Notes: a model not told the origin generated them from the sequence alone. 64,000 nt of DNA from Cyanobium sp. C1_MAG_00004 (GCA_027486935.1 JAIXOF010000028.1:37309-101308); one strand, 5' to 3'. Shown: positions 26,537-34,328, counted from the stretch's first letter. Made by a program: numbers and translations.

Positions 26537-26713
26537 CTAGTCCTTGGCCTTGACCAACGACACTTCCAGCAGGTAGGCCGCGAGGTTGGACAACGATCGA
26601 CCCTGCTCACCACTGCGCCGCTCCAGCTCCCGGTAGGCAACATTCGCCAGCGTGACCGAGATTCTGACGGGCTTGCGAAACAGCAGCGAAGCCGATGGTT
26701 CTTGATTGATCAT
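26537..26713 (-). CDS. Ribbon-helix-helix (CopG-like) DNA-binding protein
   Basis: A 58-residue protein with a clear RHH fold: the strand KPVRISVTLANVAY, helix YRELERRSGEQ and second helix LSNLAAYLLEVSL. Such proteins dimerise and bind palindromic operators, often as antitoxins or autoregulators. There is no intact toxin gene next to it. The start at 26713 (MINQEPSAS) is preferred to one at 26755, because the latter would put a perfect inverted repeat (26733-26751) inside the coding region, where an autoregulatory operator would be expected upstream. The two candidates differ by 14 residues. It is followed by the AraC gene. Confidence 0.8.
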   Translation of the reverse strand: MINQEPSASLLFRKPVRISVTLANVAYRELERRSGEQGRSLSNLAAYLLEVSLVKAKD

Positions 26714-26732
26714 AAACCCCAGTGACGAATAA

Positions 26733-26751
26733 CTTCGAACGAAATTCGAAG
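26733..26751. promoter_or_regulatory. Palindromic operator candidate upstream of the RHH gene
   Basis: CTTCGAA (26733-26739) and TTCGAAG (26745-26751) form a perfect inverted repeat separated by five bases. Each arm also contains the self-complementary TTCGAA. It lies 20 bases upstream of the RHH start, a typical place for autoregulation by a dimeric RHH protein. Confidence 0.5.
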
Positions 26752-26899
26752 CCACTACACACCACAGTCAAGCAGTCCCTCACAGCAGAACCAAGCCCAA
26801 CAACGAATCAACGAGCAAAGAGTGCACATCACTTGAAAATCTGCACATTTCTGACAGACCCAAGCCTGGCCACCTCTCATTAGCCTGCATCTGTTCGGC

Positions 26900-29800
26900 A
26901 TGCCTCTGCAGCAGCCGCATGGGACGGCCATGAACTCCACGACCGCAGACACCGGCCCTGTGGTCGTGATCGGAGCCTCAGCCGGCGGTCTTGAGGCGCT
27001 CCAGGAGCTGGTGGCCCGGCTGCCAGCAGGTGCACGGGCAGCGTTTGTGATCGCCCAGCATCTGGCCCCGGACCACCCCAGCCAGCTGGCGGACCTGCTG
27101 ACCCGGGTCACGCGCCTGCCCGTGGTGGCGGCCCAGGACGGGACCCCGCTGCAGCCAGGGCAGATCGTGGTGATCCCGCCCAACCGGGACGCCACGATCG
27201 ACAACAGACAACTGCGACTCAGCGATCCGTTGCCACGGTTCGGGCCCAGCCCCTCGATCGACCGGCTGTTCGAGTCGCTGGCCCAGACCTGCGGCGAGCA
27301 AGGCCTGGCGGTGGTGCTGTCGGGCACGGGTTCCGATGGGGCCTGCGGGCTGCGGCTGGTGGGGGCGGCCGGCGGGTTGACCCTGGTGCAGAGCCCCGAG
27401 AGCGCCCGTTTTGATGGCATGCCGCGGGCTGCCCTGAGCCTGGGCGGCGCCGACCTGATCGGCGATCCCAGCGAACTGGGCGACCAGCTGGCGACCTGGC
27501 TGGGCCAGGAGCAGAGCCGGCAGCTGGACAACAGCGTTCCCCATGCCCCCCTGCTGCTGAGCAGTGCGGCGGCGCAGCTGCAGCAATGCACCGGCATTGA
27601 CTTCTCCCAGTACAAGGAATCAAGCCTGCGGCGTCAGTTGCAGCGGCGCATGGCGATTCGCGGCCTGAGCCAGCTGGAGGACTACCTGCCCCTGCTGGCC
27701 GCCGAACCGGCCGAGGCCCAGGCCCTGGCCCAGAACCTGCTGGTCAATGTCACGGCCTTCTTTCGCGATCCCGAGGCCTTTGCCGCCCTGGCCAAACCCC
27801 TGCAGGCCCTGATCAACAGGCGGCGGGGCAGCGACAAGCTGCGGGTCTGGGTGCCGGGCTGTGCAACTGGCGAAGAGGCCTACACGCTGGCGATGATCCT
27901 CAGCGAGGCCCTGCATCACCCGGTTGATCTTTGCCAGCAGCTGAAGATCTTTGCCACCGATCTGGACGAACAGAGCCTCAACGTCGCCCGCCGCGGCACC
28001 TATCCACTGGCAGCGATCAAAACAATTCCTGAGCCCTATGTCGAGCGCTTCATCAGCAAGAGTGAGGACACAATCGATGTCAGCAAGCAATTGCGCAACT
28101 GCATCGTTTTTGCACGGCACAACATCAGCGAAGATCCCCCATTCCCGAACATTGATCTGATCTCGTGCCGCAACACGCTGATCTACTTCACCCAGCCGTT
28201 GCAGGAACGGGTGGTTGACCTGTTCAGCTTTGCGCTGGCACCGGGAAGCCTGCTGTTTCTGGGCAGCTCTGAATCGCTGGGACGCTCGGCCTCGGGGTTC
28301 AGTGTGCTGAATCCGGTGCACCGCATCTACGAGCGCAGCCAGGTGCCGGGCCGCCCGCGCAGCCGCCTGACCCTGGCGATGCCGCTGCAACGGATCGCAC
28401 CGGCCCATCGCCCCGCGAACGACCTGGCCATGCCGCGGGAATCGGTCCCGGAGCAACACATCAACCTGCTCGAGGCCCTGATTCGCACCCTGGCCCACCC
28501 CTGCCTGGTGCTGGATGAAAACCACGATCTGGTCGAGGTGATCGGCGATGTGTCGCCCTACTGCCGCATCCCCGAGGGTCGGTTGACCGCTGCGGCGGGG
28601 GCGTTGTTGCGTGCAGAACTGCAACCCGAGGCCCGCACCCTGTTCCTGTTGGTGCGCGCTGACCGCAGGGCGGCCAGCAGCGGCCTGCTGCACCTAACGG
28701 AACGGGAGCTGGCGCTGCGACTCGAAGCCGCGCCCCTGCAGGTGGGCGAGCGGGCCCTGACCGTGCTGTCGTTCATCGAACAGCGCGAGGGCCCGATCGA
28801 AGCGGTGGGCGGCTTGACCAGCAGCGACCGCGACGCCGCCTTTGCGCGCGAGATCGAGCGCCTGGAGCGCGAACTGCTCTCGAGCCAGGACACCCTGCGG
28901 CGGTCGATGGCCGACCTGGAGCAGGCCAACGAAGAGCTTGAAGCCTCATCGGAAGAACTGCAGGCGTCCTCCGAAGAACTGCAGTCATCCAATGAGGAAC
29001 TGGAGGCTTCCAACGAGGAACTGCAAGCCACCAACGAAGAGCTGGGAACCCTGAACCAGCAGCTGCGCACCCGCAGCGACGAACTGGAACACCTCAACAC
29101 CGACCTGGAGAACATCCAGAGCTCGCTGAGCCAGGGCATGGTGATCGTCGATCGCCAGCTGCGGATCACCCGTTTCTCGCCGCTGGCTGTGCGGGTGTTC
29201 GGCCTGGTCGAGAGCGACATCGGCCAACCGCTGATCGGCGTGCCCACCACCGTGCCGCTGCCCGAGTTGCGCGAAGCCCTTCTGGCGGTGGTGCACGGCG
29301 AAGAGCGCCGCAGCATCGAGGCCACCAGCGAAGAGGTGGCCTACCTCGCCCAGGTGATGCCATACCGGGACCGGGTCGGCATCCGCCTGGGGGCGATCAT
29401 CACGCTGACCGATGTGTCCGAGCAGGTGGCCCTGCGGCGGGCCGCCGAGGCCGCATTGCGCGAATTCGCCAGCCTGGCCGACGCCCTCGAGCAGGCGGTG
29501 TGGAAGCGGGATCACACGATGGAGCACATCCTCTATGTGAGCCGCCGCATCGAACGGCTCACCGGCTGGAGCGCCGCCGAGCTATGCCGCGAGCCCCAGC
29601 TGTTCGACGGGGCCATTCACGCCGACGACCGGGCCCAGGTCACCGCCGCCCGCAGCAGCCTGGGTGCGGGCTGGACGGTCACCTACCGCCTGCAACGGCG
29701 AGACGGGCACCTGGCCACCCTGCAGGAAACGGCCACCGTGCTCGACGACAGCCACGACCACTACATCGTCGGCACCCTGACCGATGTCACCGACCAGCAG

Positions 29801-30091
29801 CGGCACGAACAGCACACCCGCCTGCTGGCCCAGGGGTTTGGGGCCCTCATCGACCACAGCAGCGCGACGCTGGCCCTGGTTGATGGCACGCTCGGGTGTG
29901 TGGCGGCGAGCCCGGGCCTGGCCGCTGGCCTGGGAGTCGAGGCGGCCGCCCTGCAGGGCCGTTCTCTCGATCAGCTGCAAAAGGCCGCCCAGGCTGCAGG
30001 TCTGGCCCTGGCACCGCAGCCCTTGCACGACAACGGCCAGCTGGTCGGGGTGCTGCTGCTCAGCGCACCACCAGCACCGGGCAGGGGCTGA
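26900..30091 (+). CDS. CheB-CheR-PAS fusion protein without a kinase domain
   Basis: A 1063-residue multidomain signalling protein. The CheB methylesterase domain (about residues 20-205) keeps the catalytic serine in IGASAGG (S27), the histidine in IAQHLAPDHPS and the Asp in GTGSDGACG. The CheR methyltransferase domain (about 230-485) has LRRQLQRRM, RVWVPGCATGEEAYTL for SAM binding and LISCRNTLIYF. A long coiled coil of repeated EELQ/NEEL units (about 645-735) leads to PAS regions around 740-850 and 860-980. Related proteins often end in a histidine kinase; this one does not. The 3' end overlaps uspA by 32 bases. A second ATG at 26930 is an alternative start. Its partner receptor is not in the window. 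Confidence 0.9.
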   Translation: MPLQQPHGTAMNSTTADTGPVVVIGASAGGLEALQELVARLPAGARAAFVIAQHLAPDHPSQLADLLTRVTRLPVVAAQDGTPLQPGQIVVIPPNRDATIDNRQLRLSDPLPRFGPSPSIDRLFESLAQTCGEQGLAVVLSGTGSDGACGLRLVGAAGGLTLVQSPESARFDGMPRAALSLGGADLIGDPSELGDQLATWLGQEQSRQLDNSVPHAPLLLSSAAAQLQQCTGIDFSQYKESSLRRQLQRRMAIRGLSQLEDYLPLLAAEPAEAQALAQNLLVNVTAFFRDPEAFAALAKPLQALINRRRGSDKLRVWVPGCATGEEAYTLAMILSEALHHPVDLCQQLKIFATDLDEQSLNVARRGTYPLAAIKTIPEPYVERFISKSEDTIDVSKQLRNCIVFARHNISEDPPFPNIDLISCRNTLIYFTQPLQERVVDLFSFALAPGSLLFLGSSESLGRSASGFSVLNPVHRIYERSQVPGRPRSRLTLAMPLQRIAPAHRPANDLAMPRESVPEQHINLLEALIRTLAHPCLVLDENHDLVEVIGDVSPYCRIPEGRLTAAAGALLRAELQPEARTLFLLVRADRRAASSGLLHLTERELALRLEAAPLQVGERALTVLSFIEQREGPIEAVGGLTSSDRDAAFAREIERLERELLSSQDTLRRSMADLEQANEELEASSEELQASSEELQSSNEELEASNEELQATNEELGTLNQQLRTRSDELEHLNTDLENIQSSLSQGMVIVDRQLRITRFSPLAVRVFGLVESDIGQPLIGVPTTVPLPELREALLAVVHGEERRSIEATSEEVAYLAQVMPYRDRVGIRLGAIITLTDVSEQVALRRAAEAALREFASLADALEQAVWKRDHTMEHILYVSRRIERLTGWSAAELCREPQLFDGAIHADDRAQVTAARSSLGAGWTVTYRLQRRDGHLATLQETATVLDDSHDHYIVGTLTDVTDQQRHEQHTRLLAQGFGALIDHSSATLALVDGTLGCVAASPGLAAGLGVEAAALQGRSLDQLQKAAQAAGLALAPQPLHDNGQLVGVLLLSAPPAPGRG

Positions 30092-30506
30092 TGGCCAGCA
30101 CCTTCTGGGTTTCGCTGCCCAGCAGCAGGCCTTCGAGGCCGCGGCGACCGTGCGAGGCCATCACGATCAGGTCGCAGCCCAGCTCGCGGGCGGCATGGTC
30201 GATGGCGGCGTGGGGGGTGGCGTGCTCGATCGCCTGGGAACCTGGTTCCAGGCCGGCATGACGCACCTGGGCCAGGGCCTCGGCCATGACCCGTTCGGCG
30301 TTCTGGCGGCCGGCGCGCACCAGGGCATCGATGGTGGCCGGATCGATCGCATCACCCATGCCCAGGATCGGCAGGGGCACCGGCGGCCTGGCATGCAGCA
30401 CCGTCAGCCGGGCCCCCAGGGCCCTGGCCAGGCCGATCGCCTGATCCAACGCCCGCACCGACAGTTCTGAGCCGTCGGTGGGCACCAGCAGGTGGGTGTA
30501 GGGCAT
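30060..30506 (-). CDS. Universal stress protein, UspA family
   Basis: A 148-residue single Usp domain. The N-terminus MPYTHLLVPTDGSELS matches the family's first strand and P-loop-like region. The C-terminal VMASHGRRGLEGLLLGSETQ followed by SPCPVLVVR is the nucleotide-binding signature, so it may bind ATP. These proteins act in the cytoplasm under various stresses; the specific role is unknown. The ATG at 30506 is chosen because the upstream continuation (to 30635) is low-complexity. Its 3' end overlaps the CheB-CheR gene by 32 bases in convergent orientation. The start region and upstream sequence are duplicated, with a deletion, at 31424-31554. Confidence 0.93.
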   Translation of the reverse strand: MPYTHLLVPTDGSELSVRALDQAIGLARALGARLTVLHARPPVPLPILGMGDAIDPATIDALVRAGRQNAERVMAEALAQVRHAGLEPGSQAIEHATPHAAIDHAARELGCDLIVMASHGRRGLEGLLLGSETQKVLAISPCPVLVVR

Positions 30507-30710
30507 GACCCAAGGGGCAGCAGCTACACCTGGTTTAGGCAGGCCAGGGGGCTTTGGCGGCGTGGGGGCCGACGGGCTTTCAGCAGGGCAGCTGGAGTCC
30601 GAAGACGTCACCCTGCTGACGGTGCCTCCATTCACACAGCTCGCTGTCTGAGCGTCACCGTGACGAAACGATGCTCCGAACCGAAGCTTTGTCGGGCTGG
30701 ATAGGGTATG

Positions 30711-31052
30711 TCAGGTTGCAGCAGAATCATTCAAAAGCTGTGCAATTCGATCCCGGATGCACGGCAACAGCACATAGGCCTGCCAGACCTCCTCCAAGTC
30801 AACACGGTCGTAGGCATGAATGAGCAGATCTCTCATGCCGGCCATCCCACGCCACGGCAGATCCTGATTCAGTTCACGCAACTCCGGGCTGAGACGCTTT
30901 ACCGCTTCGCCAAGAACTTCAAGGCAGCGGATCAGCGCATCCTGCAGGTAATCGGTCTCCACAAAGGCTTCAAAGTCTGCAATAGGGAATCCCAGGGCAC
31001 GATCGAGAACACGGAGGATATCGCTGAGGGCCTCATGATCGCGATCTGTCAT
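30711..31052 (-). CDS. hepT: HepT-like toxin (DUF86 family)
   Basis: A 113-residue HEPN-type protein. The catalytic R-x4-H-x-Y motif is present in GMRDLLIHAYDRVDLEEVW, near residue 73, and the helical character matches HepT ribonuclease toxins. In known systems the tyrosine of this motif is modified with AMP by the antitoxin MntA, which silences the toxin. Its ATG overlaps the stop of the upstream nucleotidyltransferase by four bases, the classical mntA-hepT order, so both are translationally coupled. The active-site residues are intact, so it is likely a functional module. Confidence 0.92.
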   Translation of the reverse strand: MTDRDHEALSDILRVLDRALGFPIADFEAFVETDYLQDALIRCLEVLGEAVKRLSPELRELNQDLPWRGMAGMRDLLIHAYDRVDLEEVWQAYVLLPCIRDRIAQLLNDSAAT

Positions 31053-31339
31053 CCCAGCTGGACCGCCTCTGATTCCACACGTTCCCGCAAGGATGGTTTG
31101 AGATTGCGACGGCGAATTAGATCCACAGTCTTCTGCAGCTGATTCTCGAGATCAAGCTTAAATTCAGCATGTTCAAAGAGGCTTGTACCTGCTGGCAGAT
31201 CCACGAGCAGGTCAACATCGCTCGATTCACTGGCCTGATCACGAGCCACCGAACCGAACACCGCCAGGTTGGAGGCCCCGTAACGCGCAGCAATGGCCTG
31301 CAGTTGCGGAGCCATCGCCTGCAGTTCAGTCAGACGCAT
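31049..31339 (-). CDS. mntA: MntA-like antitoxin (minimal nucleotidyltransferase)
   Basis: A 96-residue minimal nucleotidyltransferase. It shows the signature G-S-x10-D-x-D in FGSVARDQASESSDVDLLVD, preceded by the helix QLQAIAARYGASNLAV. MntA antitoxins AMPylate their HepT toxins using this catalytic pair. The ATG at 31339 (MRLTELQAMAPQ) is preferred; the frame is open further upstream to 31492, but that part lies within the degenerate copy of the uspA start and has no family similarity. It overlaps hepT by four bases. The whole operon sits between uspA and the partial uspA copy, both in the same orientation. Confidence 0.92.
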   Translation of the reverse strand: MRLTELQAMAPQLQAIAARYGASNLAVFGSVARDQASESSDVDLLVDLPAGTSLFEHAEFKLDLENQLQKTVDLIRRRNLKPSLRERVESEAVQLG

Positions 31340-31423
31340 CAGTTCTAAAGACCCTGACACCAATCTAAAGAGACAGGGAAAATCGGGCTCGGCCCTCAGA
31401 CCGACGACACAATTGCCCACTGC

Positions 31424-31554
31424 CTGGCATGCAGCGCCGACAGCTCTGACCCATCGGTGGGCACCAGCAGGTGGGTGTAGGGCATGACCCATGGGGCAGC
31501 AGCTACACCTGGTTTAGGCAGGCCAGGGGGCTTTGGCGGTGCAGGGGCCGACGA
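31424..31554 (-). pseudogene. Partial, internally deleted duplicate of the uspA 5' region
   Basis: This stretch copies the upstream region and first codons of uspA (30387-30574) in the same orientation. The start codon (31485) and MPYTHLLVPTDGSELS are preserved. Then about 60 bases found in uspA are missing and the match resumes at the codons for LHAR before ending. About 70 bases upstream of the start codon are nearly identical to the uspA upstream sequence. It cannot encode a Usp domain. The mntA-hepT operon lies between the two copies. Confidence 0.85.
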
Positions 31555-31590
31555 ACCCGCGGGTCAGGAATCGGCAGGCGACGTCAGGAG

Positions 31591-31725
31591 TTGCAGCAGT
31601 CGCTGGACCAGCCACACCCCGACAGCCTGGCAACCGCATCACTGGGCCTGACGCACTGGGCCGATGGTCTGCCGGCGGGTGACACCGATCTGCTGGATCC
31701 TGCCGCCGGCATCGCCGTTCGCTGA
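31591..31725 (+). other. Unidentified coding-like fragment before the decayed mazF
   Basis: An open frame of 44 residues ending in a stop at 31725, with coding-like composition (DSLATASLGLTHWADGLPA, then DLLDPAAGIAVR). It lies 32 bases before the mazF remnant in the position of an antitoxin. I see no MazE-type motifs and no clear start codon. It may be a remnant of the partner gene or chance. Confidence 0.3.
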
Positions 31726-31739
31726 ACCCAGGACCAGGG

Positions 31740-31944
31740 GTGGCAGGAGCAACAGCCGTGACCCTGGAGCGAGGGGCGGTGGTCCTGGTCGATCTCGAGT
31801 CTGGTGGATCAACTGCGCTCGATCGACAAGAAGCGGATTCGCCGCCGCTACGGCTGTGTGTCGCCCTCAGAACTGCAGGCGATTGCGTTGGGGCTGTGCC
31901 TGTTTCTTGGGCTGGATGCTGATGAGGGCGGCTCTGGTTCTTGA
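31740..31944 (+). pseudogene. mazF: Decayed MazF/PemK-type endoribonuclease toxin
   Basis: The first coding piece, after a GTG at 31758, reads VTLERGAVVLVDLE, the MazF N-terminal strand. In another frame the next piece reads LVDQLRSIDKKRIRRRYG, then SPSELQAIALGLCLFLGLD, which is the MazF C-terminal region (VDQIRTIDK, ELQAVDEALKLFLGL in typical members). The middle of about 65 codons is missing and the frame changes at the junction, so no functional toxin is made. It ends at a stop at 31942-31944. Identification is by remembered family consensus. Confidence 0.8.
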
Positions 31945-32009
31945 TCAGATCAATCGGTTTGTTGGTGTTCAGCAGGACAATCACAGCAATTCCCTGTCCT
32001 GCATGGCGC

Positions 32010-32663
32010 TCAAGCCCCCTTCCACCCCGCCAGGTGAGCGGCGGCGCGGGAGCGGGCCAGGGCGCGGGCGGCGGGCAGGGCCGGGTCCAGCCGCTGGGAG
32101 CTGAACGGCGGCAGGGTGCGGCTGCGCAGCCAGGCACCCCAGCGAAATTCGTGAAACGGAATCAGGGGCGCCGCTTCGATCAGCTTCTCTTTCTTGAGCT
32201 TCCAGACCAGGCTGCGGTACGGGTCGTCCTGCAGACCCAGCAGCGACGGCGGCAGCGCCGCCGGGGCCAGGGGACCCAGGCCCCGGCCGTCATAGAGGTA
32301 AAGCCAGCCCCGCTGATGCAGGGCATCCAGCACCACGGCGGGCTCGTCACTGTCGACCGCCAGAACCACATAACCAAAGGCGGTGGCATCCGGTTGCAGC
32401 TCCAGCAGCGCCCGCAGGCGGTGATGCCGGTCCACCATCCACACCGCCCCGCTGCGGCTGCGCACCAGCGGCACCGGCTTGCCGGCCAGGTAGGTGCGTT
32501 GCTGGGCGGCATCGTCGGCGCCAAAGTCGGCGACGCGGCTGGCCACTTCGGCCAGTCCCACGCACAACTGGGTGGGCTGCAGGCTGGCGATCGGCAGCTC
32601 GATCAGCTCCTGCCCGGCGGCCGGCGCTGGCAGGGGCTGGTAAGGGGGCAGGCGCAGGGCCAT
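32010..32663 (-). CDS. ParB-like nuclease-family protein (ParBc_2 type)
   Basis: A 217-residue protein with the ParB/Srx-fold signature: LPIASLQPTQLCVGLAEVAS..., then VRSRSGAVWMVDRHHRLRAL, where D-R-H-H-R is the typical motif of the ParBc_2 subgroup. Despite the name these are not chromosome-segregation ParB proteins; related cyanobacterial proteins are mostly uncharacterised. The C-terminal part has RWGAWLRSRTL and alanine-rich helices. The ATG at 32663 (MALRLPPYQ) is chosen because the upstream extension to 32723 has no conserved character. It is divergent from cbiX, about 78 bases away. Confidence 0.8.
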   Translation of the reverse strand: MALRLPPYQPLPAPAAGQELIELPIASLQPTQLCVGLAEVASRVADFGADDAAQQRTYLAGKPVPLVRSRSGAVWMVDRHHRLRALLELQPDATAFGYVVLAVDSDEPAVVLDALHQRGWLYLYDGRGLGPLAPAALPPSLLGLQDDPYRSLVWKLKKEKLIEAAPLIPFHEFRWGAWLRSRTLPPFSSQRLDPALPAARALARSRAAAHLAGWKGA

Positions 32664-32740
32664 GGCGCAAGGCCGGGGGCCCAATCCTCGCCCAGATCCC
32701 GCACCAGGACGACATAGGGTCAAGGCTGGTCCTGGCCTTC

Positions 32741-33916
32741 ATGGTGGTTGCCCTCGCTTCATCGTCTGCTCTGCTCAGCCCGGGCCCCGATGGCCCGATC
32801 GGGGTGCTGATCTGCGGGCATGGCAGCCGCAACCGGCTGGCCGTGTCCGAATTTGCCGAGCTGGCGGCCCTGGTGGCCCGGCGGCTGGCGCCCCTGCCGG
32901 TGGAGCACGGCTACCTCGAGTTTGCCCGGCCGATCCTGCGCGACGGTCTCGAGCGCCTGCAGCAGCAGGGGGTCAAACACGTGCTGGCGGTGCCGGCGAT
33001 GCTGTTCGCCGCCGGCCATGCCAAAAACGACATCCCGTCGGTGCTCAACACCTTTGCCGCCGAAACGGGGCTGCGGGTCGATTACGGCCGTGAGCTGGGG
33101 GTCGACCTGAAGATGATTCAGGCCGCCGGCGCCAGGGTGCGCGAGGCCCTTGATCAGGCCGATGCCGACGACCGCGAAGCCGGCCGCGAGCCCACGCCGT
33201 TGCACGAGACCCTGCTGGTGGTGGTGGGACGGGGCTCGTCGGACCCCGATGCCAACTCGAACGTGGCCAAGGTGACCCGCATGCTGGTCGAGGGCTTCGG
33301 CTTCGGCTGGGGCGAAACCGTGTATTCGGGGGTGACCTTCCCGCTTGTGGAGCCGGGACTGCGGCACGTGGTGCGGCTGGGCTTCAAGCGGATCGTCGTC
33401 TTTCCCTATTTCCTCTTTTCGGGGGTGCTGGTGAGCCGCATCCGCCAGCACACCGAACGGGTCGCCGCCGACCACGGCGACGTCCGCTTCATCCAGGCCT
33501 CGTACCTGGGGGACCAGGAGCAGGTGATCGAGACCTTTGTCGAGCGGGTGCACGAGGTGGTCGCAGGCGAGACGGCCATGAACTGCTCGCTTTGCAAGTA
33601 CCGGGCCCAGGTGCTGGGTTTTGAGCGCGAGGTGGGCGCCCCCCAGCACAGCCATCACCACCACGTCGAAGGCCTGACCGACGGCTGTGACCTGTGCGAG
33701 CGCGAATGCACCGGCGCCTGCCAGCCCGACGGCGTGCCGATTCCCCTGGGAAACCACCAGCACACCCACAGCCACGGGCATAGCCACGAACACGAGCACG
33801 GGCATGACCACGATCAAGCCCACGGCCAAGACCACGATCAAGACCATGGCCATCACCACCACACCCCATACCCCCACGCCGACCACCCGCTGGGGCCCAG
33901 CAGCCTGCGCCCATGA
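32741..33916 (+). CDS. cbiX: Sirohydrochlorin cobaltochelatase CbiX (long form, His-rich tail)
   Basis: CbiX inserts cobalt into sirohydrochlorin, the first committed step of the anaerobic-type vitamin B12 route. The 391-residue protein has two chelatase halves: the first with LICGHGSRN and EHGYLEFARP, the second with VVGRGSSDPDANSN and VVFPYFLFSGVLVSRI. The catalytic-type histidines sit in GHGSRN and EHGY. A cysteine cluster follows (NCSLCKYR, then CDLCERECTGAC), suggesting an iron-sulfur or metal site as reported for long CbiX proteins. The last ~55 residues are extremely His-rich (HTHSHGHSHEHEHGHDHD), probably a metal store. The start ATG is at 32741. Confidence 0.93.
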   Translation: MVVALASSSALLSPGPDGPIGVLICGHGSRNRLAVSEFAELAALVARRLAPLPVEHGYLEFARPILRDGLERLQQQGVKHVLAVPAMLFAAGHAKNDIPSVLNTFAAETGLRVDYGRELGVDLKMIQAAGARVREALDQADADDREAGREPTPLHETLLVVVGRGSSDPDANSNVAKVTRMLVEGFGFGWGETVYSGVTFPLVEPGLRHVVRLGFKRIVVFPYFLFSGVLVSRIRQHTERVAADHGDVRFIQASYLGDQEQVIETFVERVHEVVAGETAMNCSLCKYRAQVLGFEREVGAPQHSHHHHVEGLTDGCDLCERECTGACQPDGVPIPLGNHQHTHSHGHSHEHEHGHDHDQAHGQDHDQDHGHHHHTPYPHADHPLGPSSLRP

Positions 33917-33930
33917 CGGCAGGTAACGGG

Positions 33931-33946
33931 CAAAGCTGAAGCTTTG
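33931..33946 (+). terminator. Hairpin downstream of cbiX
   Basis: CAAAGC (33931-33936) pairs with GCTTTG (33941-33946) around a TGAA tetraloop, 15 bases after the cbiX stop. No T-run follows, so termination would be weak. It may instead be an RNA 3' end stabiliser. Confidence 0.4.
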
Positions 33947-34051
33947 TGCTCGAAATCACCGGTGTCGGGCGTCTCATCACGGCCCGGGTCTCAAGGGATT
34001 CGCCCACATCAGCCCTGCTGATCAATGGGCGCAATCCCCACGGCGGCGCTC

Positions 34052-34126
34052 TTTTCCCCAGCAGCAAAGGACGTTTTCCACAGGATGACGTCGATCCGCC
34101 GCAACGGGCCGGCCATCTGTGGAAAT
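34052..34126. promoter_or_regulatory. Three phased DnaA-box-like sites
   Basis: TTTTCCCCA at 34052-34060, TTTTCCACA at 34074-34082 and, inverted, TGTGGAAAT at 34118-34126. TTTTCCACA is the DnaA box reported for Synechococcus; the other two differ from it by one base each. The first two start 22 bases apart and the third 44 bases after the second, close to whole helical turns. Such AT-rich 9-mers are rare by chance in this GC-rich sequence. No dnaA or dnaN lies nearby, so an oriC is not implied. A DnaA-controlled promoter or titration site is possible. Confidence 0.45.
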
Positions 34127-34328
34127 GGCGCAGCTGCTCACCGTCGACTTGACAGCCGCGGCCGCCCTTGACCAATGGCCAGCTGTATCGGCGCCAACGC
34201 CCGGACGACGCCAGGGACACCAGGCGATCTCAGCGAGAACCGGTATGGGTCTGGCTAGATGAACCGGTTTTGACGGCGGTGCTGGCACCGTGGCCTACTG
34301 GGTGTCTAGGACACAAACGACACGCGAC

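Larger units (their letters stand above)
33917..34328. other. Non-coding interval with hairpin and DnaA-box-like 9-mers
   Basis: About 410 bases between cbiX and the DUF2811 gene hold no credible gene; open frames here have arginine-rich or proline-rich translations without family character. The stretch contains a hairpin (33931-33946), three DnaA-box-like 9-mers (34052-34126), and presumably the promoter for the DUF2811 gene towards its end. It is one of the longest gene-free stretches in the window. Confidence 0.7.

Noticed and set aside
34052..34126. A replication origin
   Set aside because: Only three DnaA-box-like sites and no dnaA, dnaN, AT-rich unwinding region or skew evidence; kept only as a regulatory-site candidate.
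33946..34288. Small open frames between cbiX and DUF2811
   Set aside because: Translations are Arg- or Pro-rich without recognisable motifs and overlap on both strands; the interval is treated as non-coding.
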